Source of the DNA: Antedon mediterranea
Lineage: Eukaryota; Echinodermata; Crinoidea; Comatulida; Antedonidae
Direction of reading: 5' to 3'
DNA length: 64,000 nucleotides
NCBI RefSeq assembly: GCF_964355755.1
Contig: NC_092670.1
Span: 37,931,795-37,995,794 of the forward strand
The notes below the pieces were generated by a model. It saw only the letters and a program-made list of their open reading frames with translations. It ran no database searches and was not told the DNA's origin. Numbering within the stretch: position 1 is the stretch's first letter; each line of letters starts with the position of its first letter. The translations under genes and the position numbers were made by a program. This document shows, piece after piece, positions 42,935 through 55,141 of this stretch.

Positions 42935-44558
42935 CAGTGGCGTAACAGGCGGGGGGCAGGGGGGCGGAATACCCCCCTGGCGGATTTTACCGGGTTGAGA
43001 AGCGTTCGATCGGGCTGGGTAACAAGTCAAAAAAATAAAATAAAATACAAAGAAGGGATAGAAGAAAGAAAATATAAGATAAGAATAAAATATACGATAT
43101 GATATGGCTTCAAATGAGTCACAGTACAGTATGATATTCAAGTAAGATGATATGAAATACACAAAATCCTGACTGACAACTCGTGGGAAGACGCACTGCT
43201 TATCAGTACATTAACATGCGGTCAGTTGACTGTGGTTTTTGGCGTCTTTTATCTAAGCCGCCATCGCGGGCATCTCATACACAATTGTGACGCTGTGCTG
43301 TGCGTGTGAGGCCACCTTAAAAAAATACACTCCTACTAATCGTATGTAACGCGCTAGCGATCAGCAAAACGAACGTACTTTCGTGGCTGGCTGTCGCTCC
43401 AATACTCAATCTTTCACAGGCCCGTAACCAGGGGGGATCGGGGGGATCGTACCCCCGCTGAACAGCGAGTTCCGCTTGTCCTCCCACTTTTTTTTTGCTG
43501 GGCATACTAACACAACACTACGATTGTTTACTACAGGCCTAGTCAAGCCTTAATAAATTTAATTAATATAAATCGACATAAGAATATAAAGTATATTTTA
43601 ACTAATATAAAAACCTAACACTAAATTTACAAGATAAATTCTATTTGATAACTGCTGAACATCGTGGTTCTGGAGCTAGCCGTACACAGAGCATAGTTGT
43701 TTGCTTGACATAAAAGGGTATTCCCCTACACAGGTATCTGCGTGCGTGTGACGTGCCCAGCCAGCTGCTTGATATATTAGAGAGAAAGCATGCAGCTCAC
43801 GCAAGTGCAAGATGCAATGGTTGAGTGAATTCAGGGATCATCTTAATTCCATGGTTTGTTACCTAAACACCACATGATGGTGAATATGCCTGTTAAAGTC
43901 TCAATGATACGATCCCTTAATGTACCATGTTGTTGCTAGGAGGCTTAAAGGGAGCAGGGATCTAGCCTAGTTTCGGTCGGCAAGAGAATGCCGTCCTCTG
44001 ACAATTTAAGGTCGGCAATAAGGTCGGCAATTGAAATTCGTGGGCTGGAAATTACACCAAATTATATAGTTCATAAACAAAAGAGATTAGCCGGAAATGC
44101 GATTTGCGGCCATACATAGGCCTATAGAGAAAAAAAAAATTCGAGGGTATTTAACGATCCACCCCGCCGTCAAACCTGGTTACGGCCCTGTTTCAGTCTT
44201 CTAACCGGAAAAATTACTACCTTTGCCAGGTGCGGATCCAATGTTAGATTGGGTTTTCACATGTTCAAAATGTTATGTCACCTGTGTTTTTAACGGTGGA
44301 AAATGTACGATCATTTTGCTGATTGCTGTGCAATAAATGGGAGTGTTATTTCCAGGCCAACTACTACTAGTTGGAGGCGCCATTTATCATGAATTTTATG
44401 TGCAAGAGTACCATTTCCGACGATCTAGGGGTGTCATTTACCAAAATTCGCTTCGCCACAGCCCCCACCATGGGGGGCTGTGGCTCAAATACTTGGTGTC
44501 TGGAAGGATCAGCCCCTCTTTGCCCCCCCCCTGACAAGACCCCCTTGTTACGCGGCTG
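42935..44558. mobile_element. hAT-like element with exact 8-bp target duplication
   Basis: 1624 bp starting CAGTGGCGTAACAGGCGGGG and ending, on the minus strand, CAGCCGCGTAACAAGGGGGT. Flanked on both sides by GGTGGTTT (42927-42934 and 44559-44566). The copies at 39160 and 63220 read GGTGGTTAAAATC or similar without the insertion, so the empty site is present in the window. No hAT transposase is visible, so it is non-autonomous. It contains a second, younger-looking element at 43417-44190. Confidence 0.87.
43417..44190. mobile_element. Second hAT-like element nested inside the first
   Basis: Ends CAGGCCCGTAACCAGGGGGG and AACCTGGTTACGGCCCTG are inverted repeats. TTTCA flanks both sides (43412-43416, 44191-44195); an 8-bp duplication is not clear. 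No coding sequence is recognised. Confidence 0.72.
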
Positions 44559-44645
44559 GGTGGTTTAAATCAGTACCGAGATTCTAACCAACTTTATATA
44601 CCATCGAGTAAACATTCTAGAAATAACGCGCGATTTACCGAATTT

Positions 44646-47230
44646 TAATTAACATGAGCTTTGTAAACACCTTGACCTTAGATCGTTGGTTTGTCATCAT
44701 TTCATTTGTCTTTTTGTAAAAGAAATTTTGTACCTGAATAACCCATAGATTATATTTTTAGCTCTAAAGTTTTATATAAATAACTTTAACTGAATCAATT
44801 GTAAATTTGGCATGGAACCACCCATTAGGATCTTATTATTTTTATCTTCGCCAAGAGTCTTTGTCAAACTCAGGCCCGTAGCCAGGGGGGTTTTTATGGT
44901 TCGGGCGAACCCCCCTTTACAGCGACCCCCCTCCCCCCCCCCCTTAACCGACTGCGAACCCCTATCCCCGACATCCACAATACCTCACCACACCCTCATC
45001 TCTGAAAATCCTCCAAATACGTGCCCCACAATACAAAAGGTTGTTTGTAAATTGAAAAATTTGTAAACTCGTTCGTGAATAAATCATACCTTATTGTTAA
45101 ACAAATGAATTGGTTGCCGATTTTCACCTGAAAAATAATACGAATTTTTGGTCCCAGGATGTAACATGATATTGACGCGAGCTTGGCCACGAACGAATCG
45201 TACAAAGAACACCGCTAGACAACCGCGTACCTATTGTTTCGATCACTGGCAGTCAGCATGCATAAAGTATATAGCCTTCCGACGTACATCAAAAAATGGA
45301 ACGCTGCGGTTACCTACAATATTTATGTGTGGCTATGAAGTATAGTGTATCATCATCATAGAGGATTATAGTGAATTTAATATATTACACTATAATATCT
45401 ATGGTATCATGTACTGTAGTTTACATTAGGCCTATGGTATTCGATTATTTTTGTCTAGACCACCAGCCGATACGTAGGCCTACTCAACTGTATCAATACC
45501 ACCTATTTACATTGATATATTTAGTTTCCTCAACAAATTGCTGTAAATAAATATAGATAGAGCTATCAGGGGCGGTCGCAGGACTATTTTAAGAAGAGGG
45601 TTGCCCAAAGACTCCAGGGCTGTAGACACTGAGTATTTGAGCAAGCAAATTGTTAAATGACACCCCTAGATGGCCGCAAATAGTACTCTCGCACGTAAAT
45701 TTATAATTTTTTTTTCGTTCAATGCAAACGTCGCGGGGAAGTCTCCGATTAAGGTACTTTTGGTACGGTAATACATTCTAATAACTGTACTCAATTAATG
45801 TAAATTAATTATCAATTAATAATTTTAAAAAGTTGTACAAAAAATATGAAGCAGTTGCTATAAATATATTGAGCAAAAGGTTAAATTGTATAATTTGGAA
45901 TTTTAATTCAATTAAAAATGCTAAATAAAGTCAGATGTTAGAACCACATTTTCCAAAAATTCATTTTCATTTATCCACTATAAACTTTACAAAAGTGTTG
46001 TTTTAAACCACACTCCAAATAAAACAAAGAAAATAATGATAGGAAATTTGCAGAAAGAAGCAAACTTTGCTCTGTTACCGGTATAACACGGTTCAAATTT
46101 TGGAACGTCTATAAATTACTACGGAAATTCGGCCTATTTACGACGAACGTACGGAAATGAAGATAAATAGGGTACTACACGCATCGGAAATACAACACTA
46201 TACGCACAATTATGATTTGGCCTAAAAATTGGCCTTAGATTATGGAAAACCCCCGGCAAAACGCAGTAATTATGGACAAATCGATTATTAGCCTTGGCAA
46301 TATGCCTAATATTTAAAAGGAATGAATATAGGCTATATTTCGTTTGTCGATGAATTTTTTAAATCATGTGTGAATGATTGATCCATTAGAGGTAATCTGT
46401 GATATGGTTCTAGTAACACTGCTATGCGTGTGTAATTTGTGAATAACGTAGTAGTATTCTACATACACGAGCCTAGATAGGGAGGATCTGTACTGTCGTT
46501 CATTGCGAGAGGAGGGGGAAGTCCGGTAATGTGTCATGAAAAATGTAACAAGCCAGAGATGAAATAAAATTACTAACATTTAGCTGATTGTCGTTGTTTT
46601 ATTCGTCGTCAGAAGTTTATCGACCGACATCTATTTCTCATGTGTAGTAGAACGTTTCTTTGATTGAATAATTTTTTTTGTATTATAACACAAGTTCATT
46701 TTGGATTTTCAGTAAATTGCCAATTGTTTATTCAAAGTCAAACTGTAACTAATCCCTCACTATTCAATCAAAATGTTATTATACTACTATATTGTTGAAA
46801 AATGGATTGCGTGACTTGAAAATAGATTGATAGTAAAATGTAATAAAGACACGTTCTTGTCTGGTTATTAGGTATGCATGCTCTGATAAAGCAGAGGATT
46901 ATTTTTGTAGCGTTCCATTTAAAATAGATTTTATTACAAAGAAATATTTTGGTTGTGAAGGTCGTTTTAACAATTAGGCTAATATCAAAACATTCAACAA
47001 TGATAAAATGGCCTGCAACTCTGTAACTACTTTGACTAAGCCTATCAAGTTCCGTGTCCGGATGGTATACGATGAAATGGAACTCAATTTCAATTTAGTG
47101 GCAGAAACAACATTTAGTATGAAATTAAGGCTGTTGCCCGGGCCACAAGGGAAACACAGTGACAGTGGGACAGTGACCCAAATACTTAGTGTCCGAACCC
47201 CCCTTGACAGATCCTGGCTACGGCCCTGAA
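44646..47230. other. Intergenic with solitary hAT-like ends
   Basis: No gene seen. CAGGCCCGTAGCCAGGGGGG at about 44871-44890 and ATCCTGGCTACGGCCCTGA at about 47211-47229 are hAT-type ends, possibly of one old element. Short open frames at 44812-45066 and 46364-46579 show no domain. Confidence 0.45.
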
Positions 47231-48600
47231 ACTACCTAATATACTAACTACCTAAATAACGTATGTCACACGAGGATATCGCTTTAACCGGTGGTGTTTT
47301 ATTCGACCTCTGCTGACATTTCGCTTATCTCATTTGACTACGTTGATATTTTGCTACAATATACCTATTCAATCAAAATAATTAGGCCTATTGCGTGGTA
47401 GGCCTACCTTTGAATCTCTCCATTGTGTATGCTTCGCCATAAGGTCAAGTCAGTGGGTATCGTGTTCTGTTAATCAAAATGCACATAAAAGCCCTGAAAT
47501 AAAAGATATCAAATTATGTGTCCCAGCTACAACTTCGTTCTTTTTATTCTACTATAACGAGGCCCAGGCCAATACTGACTCAGTGTGCCATATATACATA
47601 TAAATATTAATATTAATATTTAGAAACAACCAGCATATATTTCTAATTTCATTATCTATGCTTCCTAATGTATTACTGTCGTCACTTACTAGTTTCTTCT
47701 AAACTTAATAGCAATTGCACGAGTTTGTATACCTGTATACCTATACTTATAATTCTTCGTTACATTCGAATTCCCTTGCCCGATACGAGGTAGCCTAGCT
47801 CTCTCCGCCGGTCTTCTACTGTTTAGGATTAATAGAAATTGGGATAATGGCTTTTAGTGTGTATGTCTATGGAACGCTCAATGTGTAATAATGTATTGTA
47901 ATAATGATAATAACTAAAAATAAATAATCCCTTAGATTATTGTTTTGTAACTGTAAACCAATTTAGTCTTACATACTTAGCCCTTCGTAAATTTGCCCCG
48001 TTGGAATGGGTTAGTGAGAGGCATAGATGATTAGTGTAAGATTGAGTACAGTAAAATGTTTATTTAAAATTAAAGGGCGTTACGTTTAAATTCGATTGTG
48101 ATTTGTGCATTCATATGTAGTTTTATTGTTTAAAGGTTTGCATGGCAAAATCAAATGTTGATATAAAGTTTGCGGTACACCACGTAGCTCTGAAAATAAC
48201 TGTTGGGTCTCTCGACGTTTCAATCAAATACTTTGATCGTCAAGCATATTGATGGAAACGTCGAGAAACTCGAACAGTTTCAGACTAATATACGTATATA
48301 CTAATAAACTTGATGTCAACACATAATTATTTATTTTTTAAATTTTATTCAATCGAAACCAACAGCGATAATTACCGCCACTAACAGGTTTGATACAAAC
48401 AAAGCCAGGACTGTTTAAAGCACTTTGGTATATGTAGTTTTAAATGTCATCTTGACCTGTATTTTTAATTTAGAGTTTTGCCTTGATTATGGAAAAAACT
48501 GTACACATTTTAACTGCAGTAATCACAAGATTACCGTACCGTATCTAGAAAATATATACATCGACATCATTTCACACGTATCTCCTAATATATAATCACT
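47231..48600. other. Intergenic, partly duplicated from 25.2-25.6 kb
   Basis: No gene seen. About 48090-48600 corresponds to 25260-25530 (GATTGTGATTTGTGCATTCA, AACTGTACACATTTTAACTG). TTTCGACG inverted pairs at about 48217 and 48257 are short. Confidence 0.45.
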
Positions 48601-50460
48601 AGCAATTAGTTTACAGCCTTCTCAGTACAAAACACCCGACGCCAGTATCTGTCTATATTCACCAACCTCCACCCCTCTTCAATAACACCCCATACTCTTT
48701 CTTAAAAACAAATTCTTCCCAGTGATGGACAAATTAAATTCAACCTAACCTTCGAATTGAGAGGAGTATGCATATAGCTACGATGGGTCTAATACTGGTT
48801 GAAGTACGTTGTAAATTGTGTAAATGAATGGGTGTCATATTGGCTGATAACTAAAATATGTAATTTAGATACTGAGGTCCCCCAGCCTTCTTTCTCCTTT
48901 CACGACCCCAGCCACCATCAACAAACCTTAACTCCTCCCCTGGAAAGTTCAAATTTAGTAACTTTTCCTAGTACAATCCAATCATATAGGCTACTTCATT
49001 ACGCTAGTATTTTCGCTCCTCCTCCCCCTACAAACACACCCCAGATACACTGGGTGATGTGTTGAAGCCGGTTCCAGTACAAATTATGTTATTATCACTC
49101 CCAACCCATAATCCCTCAGCGGCAGTTTTCAAATGTAGTTTAAAACATTCCAAATACATTTTCGGTCATGGTGATAGGCCTACATGCCCACCCCAAACTC
49201 CCATCCGCTTCCCAGGGATGATTAAATACATTTCACATTTTCCAACCACAATTCTGGTGTAAGCAAAATCCCCTGAACCCAAACCCTATCTCCCAACCCC
49301 ACTCTCGCACAATTGACGTTTTTTCCTTGGAGGATTAGTGATGTAGTTGAACCATGGAGGTATAATATACCTCCATGGTTGAACACAGTAACCGTAAACA
49401 ACATGTGTATGTTCACACAGGTATGGATGTCTGTAATGAGACAACCCAAGAGACCGATACATAGCTGGATATGGTTAAAGTACTTTGCTAAATGTGTAAT
49501 TGAATAGGTGTCATATTGGTTAATTGGTTTTAACATTAGTTTAAAACCTTCTCAGAACACCCGACGCCAGTAGGCCTACCTCACTATACTCACCCACCCC
49601 TCTTCAATAACACCCCACACTCTTTAAAAAAAAAAAATTCTTCCCAGTACAAATTCAATTCAACTTCAAATTGAGAGGGTATACATAGCTACGATAGGCC
49701 TATGGTTTAAGTACGTTGTAAACTGTGTAAATAAATAGGTTTCATATTGGCTGATAATTAAAATATCTAATTTTGATACTGCGGCCCCCTAGCCTTCTTT
49801 CTCCTTTCACCATCCAAGCCACAATCAACAAACCTTAACTCCTCCCCTGGACAGTTCAAATGTAGTAACTTTTCCTATTACAATTCCAATCATATAGGCT
49901 ACTTCATTACGCCAGCATGTTCGGTCCTCCTCCTCCCACTTCAAACACACCCCAGATACTGGGTGACGTGTTTAAGAAGGTTCCAATAAAAATTATGTTA
50001 GCCATCTCACATCCCATAATCCCTCAGTGGCAGTTTACATAATTAGTTTAAAACATTCCCAATACAGTTTCGGTCTTGGTGATAGGCCTACATCCCCACC
50101 CCAGCCCCTTTCCAGGGATAATTAAAATACTTTAACATTTTGCAACCACAATTGCGATCATTTTTATACCCCATGGTTACATGCAGAAACAGAAATTTGT
50201 AAAACGAACAAACATCGAAAGTGCGCCATTTTGACCATGCATTGTGGCCCCTAACTTGGATCCTAGATGGCGGATGATGTTCAAATATAGTAGTTGAACA
50301 CAGTAACAGTAACAGTAAACAACATGTGTATGTTCACACAGGTATGGATGTCTGTAATGAGACAACCCAAGACCGATACATAGCTGGATATGGTTAAAGT
50401 ACTTTGCTAAATGTGTAAATGAATAGGTGTCATATTGGTTAATGATTGAAATATGTATAT
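48600..50460 (+). repeat. Tandem duplication of about 900 bp
   Basis: 48630-49535 and 49553-50450 are diverged direct repeats. Shared blocks include CACCCCTCTTCAATAACACC, CCAGCCTTCTTTCTCCTTTC / CTAGCCTTCTTTCTCCTTTC, AACCTTAACTCCTCCCCTGG, and CACAGGTATGGATGTCTGTA. A 39-bp palindrome at 49349-49387 (GAACCATGGAGGTATA and its inverse) is present in the first copy only. Confidence 0.8.
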
Positions 50461-50659
50461 CTATATCTATATTTCCCCAAACGCCTTCCTGAGGATAATT
50501 CAAATACTGTAAAACATTTGCAGTATAATTTTACAATTCGATAGCCTAAAACCCCGAGCCCAAGCAAAAATGACATCACAAACCACCCCACCCCCCTCCC
50601 AACCCTCCCACAAAAACCCCAGGACTCGGGGAATTGTTGTAATGTAGTTTAAAACCTTC

Positions 50660-51070
50660 CCGGTACAATCATTTTGATACCCCATATGTATGGTTACATG
50701 CAGAAACAGAAATTTGTATAACGAACAAACATCGAAAGTGGGGGTTTTGCCACATTTTGGGCCCTAACTTGGATCCTAGGTGGCGGATGATGTTGAAATA
50801 TAGCTTAGAACATTCCCGGTACAATTGCGGTAATTTTGATTCCCCATATGTAAGATTATGTGCAGTAACAAAAATTTGTATAACGAACAAACAAACAGAC
50901 AGACAAACAGACAGACAAACTCTCTCACTTATAATATAGATTCCCGGTACAATTGCGGTCATTTTGATACCCCATATGTAAGATTATGTGCAGTAACAAA
51001 AATTTGTATAACGAACAAACAAACAGACAGACAAACAGACAGACAAACTCTCTCACTTATAATATAGATA
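50660..51070 (+). repeat. Duplicated 3'-tail repeat with (ACAG)n
   Basis: CCCCATATGTAAGATTATGT...AACGAACAAACAAACAGACA...CTCTCTCACTTATAATATAG occurs twice in direct orientation (about 50841-50939 and 50969-51067), with a related piece at 50690-50740. It resembles the end of a non-LTR element or SINE; the source family is not identified. Confidence 0.7.
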
Positions 51071-51095
51071 TAGCCTACCAGCACACACTTATATA

Positions 51096-51147
51096 CATGT
51101 TCAGCGCTTAGAGAAGCTTGCTTGTAGAACGCTATATAAGAATGAAC

Positions 51148-51178
<31 letters not shown>
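51096..51178 (+). mobile_element. LINE 3' tail with (ATT)n
   Basis: TCAGCGCTTAGAGAAGCTTG...CGCTATATAAGAATGAACTA followed by about ten ATT units matches the tail type seen at 40118-40180 in the other orientation. Confidence 0.65.
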
Positions 51179-51180
<2 letters not shown>

Positions 51181-51310
51181 ACCTTACATATGATACAGGC
51201 ACCAAATGTGTTACAGAGGAGATGTTTACAGGCATATTACTAAATACATTATTCCGTGATACTGTCCAAATAAGTAGGTAGTGGAATCGAGAATCGGGTA
51301 AATTTTTAAC

Positions 51311-51985
51311 ATACTAGTTTTACTTAAGTTTTAATTGTATTGTACGTCATCATAGGCCTACTGCATACATAACTAGTTTCACTTAAGTTTTAATTGTATT
51401 TTACGTCATCATAGGCCTACTACTGCATACATAACTAGTTTCACTTAAGTTGTAAATGTATTGTACGTCATCACAGGCCTACTGCATACATAGTTTCACT
51501 AGGTTTTAATTGTATTGTACGTCATTAGACCTACTGCATACATACTAGTTTAACTTAAATTTGAATTGTATTGTACGTAATCATAGACCTACTGCATACA
51601 TAACTAGTTTAACTTAAATTTTAATTGTATTGTACGTCATCATAGGACTACTGCATACATAACTAGTTTCACTAAAGTTTTAATTGTATTGTACGTCATC
51701 ATAAGCCTAATGCATACATAACTAGTTTCGCTTAAGTTTTAATTGTATTGTACGTCATCATAAGCCTAATGCATACATAACTAGTTTCACTTAAGTTTTA
51801 ATTGTATTGTACGTCATAGGCCTACGGCATACATACTAGTTTCACTAAAGTTTTAATTGTATTGTACGTCATCATAGGCCTACTGCATACATACTAGTTT
51901 CACTTAAGTTTTAATTGTATTGTACGTCATCATATGCCTACTGCATACATACTAGTTTCACTTAAGTTTTAATTGTATTGTAAGC
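51311..51985 (+). repeat. Tandem array, 55-70-bp unit, about 11 copies
   Basis: The unit CTAGTTTCACTTAAGTTTTA / ATTGTATTGTACGTCATCAT / AGGCCTACTGCATACATA repeats with small length changes. It lies just downstream of the 3' end of the mucin-PAN paralogue. Confidence 0.9.
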
Positions 51986-52071
51986 ACGTCATTATTTGCA
52001 TTGGATATGACGTAGTATGGATGCTATATTATCATTAAAATAAGTAATTTCTTATAAGATTTGTCAGGTGG

Positions 52072-52133
52072 TTGGTTCCATTGTTGTCTTAGCTCTGTAG
52101 TCGTTGGTGTGACTGGAGTCGTTGGTTCCATGG
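52072..52133 (-). pseudogene. Stray Thr-rich repeat unit downstream of the PAN exon
   Basis: GGTTGGTTCCATTGTTGTCT ... GACTGGAGTCGTTGGTTCCA is a single diverged mucin unit (minus-strand Thr-rich), lying 95 bases past the stop of the gene at 52228. It is cut off from any exon. Confidence 0.75.
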
Positions 52134-52227
52134 TTGTTTGCATTAATTAATGTTCCTCGCATGGTACGACAATAAAAATTTGTATACAGCTACATGCTTC
52201 GTACTGATAGTTTAAATGTTTCTTGTT

Positions 52228-54152
52228 TTAGGAGCGCTCCGCCACAATGTAACTAATCGCGTTAGGTAATGTATTGACGGCATCTTGAGAATCACCTTCC
52301 AAGATGGAAAGTAAGTAGCATCTTTTAGCATTAAACATTACTGATACACACGCACTTTTCAACATGCATTGAGTCGAACAAGTAATCGCAGAATGTGTGT
52401 ACATGACCTGTAGCACGTTGTGGTGATCAGACGTGCGAGTTTCTGTGAACCTCAAAAGGCCACGTCGAAATCTGTGATTATCTGTAGGGAAATAATGTCA
52501 ATGTTATTAAAACAAATTTTGTAGCACATTCCCAATAAATAATGTGTAGTAAGCCTAGTTCACCACAAGTGTAAATTTAAAACACCCAAATATCCCCCTA
52601 TACCTTGTGTGGTTGTGTGTATTGTTGTCATTGGTTCCATTGTTGTCTTTAGCTCTGTAGTCGTTGGTATAGTTGTCGTTGGTTCCATGGTTGTCCCCTG
52701 ATTCGTAGTAATTGGTGCAGTTGTTTGTTCAGCTGTGGTTGGTTCCATGGTTGTCTGTTGCTTCGTAGTCCTTGGTATAGTTGTTTGTTCCGGTGTGGTT
52801 GGTTCCATTGTTGTCTGTAGCTCTGTAGTTGTTGGTATGGTTGGAGTCGTTGGTTCCATGGTTGTCTGCTGCTCCATAGTCATTGGTGTAATTGTTTGTT
52901 CAGCTGGGGTTGGTTCCATGGTTGTCTGTAGCTCTGTAGTTGTTGGTATGGTTGGAGTCGTTGGTTCCATGGTTGTCTGCTGCTTCGTAGTCCTTGGTGT
53001 GGTTGTTTGTTCCGTTGTGGTTGGTTCCATGGTTGTCTGTTGCTTCGTAGTCATTGGTATAGTTGTTTGTTCCGATGTGGTTGGTTCCATTGTTGTCTGT
53101 AGCTCTGTAGTTGTTGGTATGGTTGGAGTCATTGGTTCCATGGTTGTCTGCTGCTCCGTAGTCATTGGTGTAGTTGTTTGTTCAGCTGTGGTTGGTTCCA
53201 TGGTTGTCTGTTGCTTCGTAGTCATTGGTGAAGTTGTTTGTTCCGGTGTGGTTGGTTCCATTGTTGTCTGTAGCTCTGTAGTCGTTGTTATGGTTGGAGT
53301 CGTTGGTTCCATGGTTGTCTGCTGCTTCGTAGTCATTGGTGTAGTTGTTTGTTCAGCTGTGGTTGGTTCCATGGTTGTCTGTTGCTTCGTAGTCATTGGT
53401 GCAGTTGTTTGTTCCGATGTGGTTGGTTCCATTGTTGTCTGTAGCTCTGTAGTTGTTGGTATGGTTGGAGTCGTTGGTTCCATGGTTGTCTGCTGCTCCG
53501 TAATCATTGGTGTAATTATTTGTTCAGCTGTGGTTGGTTCCATGGTTGTCTGTAGATCTGTAGTTGTTGGTATGGTTGGAGTCGTTGGTTCCATGGTTGT
53601 CTGCTGCTTCGTAGTCCTTGGTATAGTTGTTTGTTCCGGTGTGGTTGGTTCCATTGTTGTCTGTAGCTCTGTAGTTGTTGGTATGGTTGGAGTCGTTGGT
53701 TCCATGGTTGTCTGCTGCTTCGTAGTCATTGGTGCAGTTGTTTGTTCCGGTGTGGTTAGTTCCATTGTTGTCTGTAGCTCTGTAGTTGTTGGTATGTTTG
53801 GATTCGTTGGTTCCATGGTTGTCTGCTGCTTCGTAGTCATTGGTGCAGTTGTTTGTTCCGCTGTGGTTGGTTCCATTGTCTGTAGCTCTGTAGTTGTTGG
53901 TATGGCTGGAGTCGTTGGTTCCATGGTTGTCTGCTGCCATGTTGTTGGTGACTGCGTTGTTGCCTCTATCAGCATGCTTTCCGGTTCATTACAATAGTGA
54001 GTTGAGCAGCATGAAATGCAAGTTGAGGGAATATTGGATGGATGGCAGTCATCCTCATTATTACGTACATGAACAAAACACGAATTATCTGGCTGACAAT
54101 TCTTTACTACGGTGTGTCCATCTGAATCATCACGAACCTCGTTTCGACATAT
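52228..54152 (-). CDS. Cys-rich - Thr-rich mucin - PAN protein (5' end not found)
   Basis: Two exons: 54152-52604 and 52481-52228, GT-AG, 600 codons plus stop. The upstream exon opens in phase 0 with a Cys-rich module (ICRNEV, KNCQ, NSCF, DDCH, STCISCCSTHYCNEPE) whose CC-x4-CN ending resembles Ly6/uPAR three-finger domains; the front part would be on a missing exon. Then come about twelve Thr-rich units (TTELQTTMEPTT, PMTTKQQTT), longer than in the paralogue, and a PAN/apple-like exon nearly identical to that at 26110-26360. A signal-peptide exon must lie further upstream, beyond the transposon beginning at 54204, which would therefore sit in an intron, or it has been lost. Function inferred: secreted or surface mucin. 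Confidence 0.8.
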
Positions 54153-55141
54153 CTAAAATGTAAGGAATATATCTTTACAGCATTTGTAGTTTGCGTTTAA
54201 TTAAGCGTGGTTCCCACTAGCGACGCAACGTGACGCAACGCAGTGACGTATTGACGCAAATTGTTGTATTGTGTAATTAGTCCAGTATGAAATGTAGCGA
54301 TATGATAAGTTGCATTTTTTTTTGCTATATTTGGTAAAAATTGGATATGTTGTAGAATACACATCACTGAATCCAAAAAGTATTTGCTCCATTTTTTTTT
54401 TCATACGCAAGGGGGGTTGGCAGCCATTTCAAAATGGCCGCCATTTTGGACAAAATATTGTAAGTATATGGCATTAAAAGATGTTATCGAGATAGAAATT
54501 CAATCATAAAAGTAACAATAAATGTTCAAATAATATTTCACATCATTTTTGTAACTGAACAAGCCAAAATGGCCGCCATTATGCCCAAAATGGCTGCCAT
54601 TTTATCCAATATGGCCATCATTTTATCTAAAATGGCCACATATATCAATCAAATATTTCTTTCAACTTTTATTCACATATATTTGGTAAAAATTAGATAT
54701 GTTGTAGAATAGACATCACTGAATCCAAAAAGTATTTGCTCCATTTTTTTTTCATACGCAAGGAGGATTGGCAGCCATTTAAAAATGGCCCCAATTTTGG
54801 ACAAAATTGTTTCAAATATTGTAAGTTTATGACATTTAAAGATGTTATCGAGATAGAAATTCAATCATAAAAGTAACAATAAATGTTCAAATAATATTTC
54901 ATATTTGTTTAACAGAAAAAGCCAAAATGGCAGACATTTCAACCAAAATGGCCGCCATTTTATCCAACATGGCCACCATTTTTATCTGAAATGGCTACAT
55001 AATCAATTGTTTTTTTTTAACTTTAATTAAATACATAGGCTATAACATAATGATATTTGTGTTTAATTACTGTAATTATTCGTCGTCATTTTAGCCATCA
55101 CTATCACTGTCCGAATCGGATGTAGACAACAATGGTCATAT

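Larger units (their letters stand above)
42356..44645 (-). mobile_element. Copy B of the element A core, interrupted by a hAT-like insertion
   Basis: 42580-42934 and 44567-44645 together form an inverted copy of 39050-39520 (ATTGGAATGTTCCATTCATC; TATACCATCGAGTAAACATT). The break holds the element at 42935-44558. 42356-42580 is A+T-rich with nothing recognised. Confidence 0.75.

Noticed and set aside
53524-53940. A 138-codon Asn/Thr/His-rich minus-strand frame
   Set aside because: Another reading phase of the same repeat; not in phase with the Cys-rich head or the PAN exon.
52735-53997. A 420-codon plus-strand Val/Cys frame
   Set aside because: Same artefact over the paralogous mucin exon.
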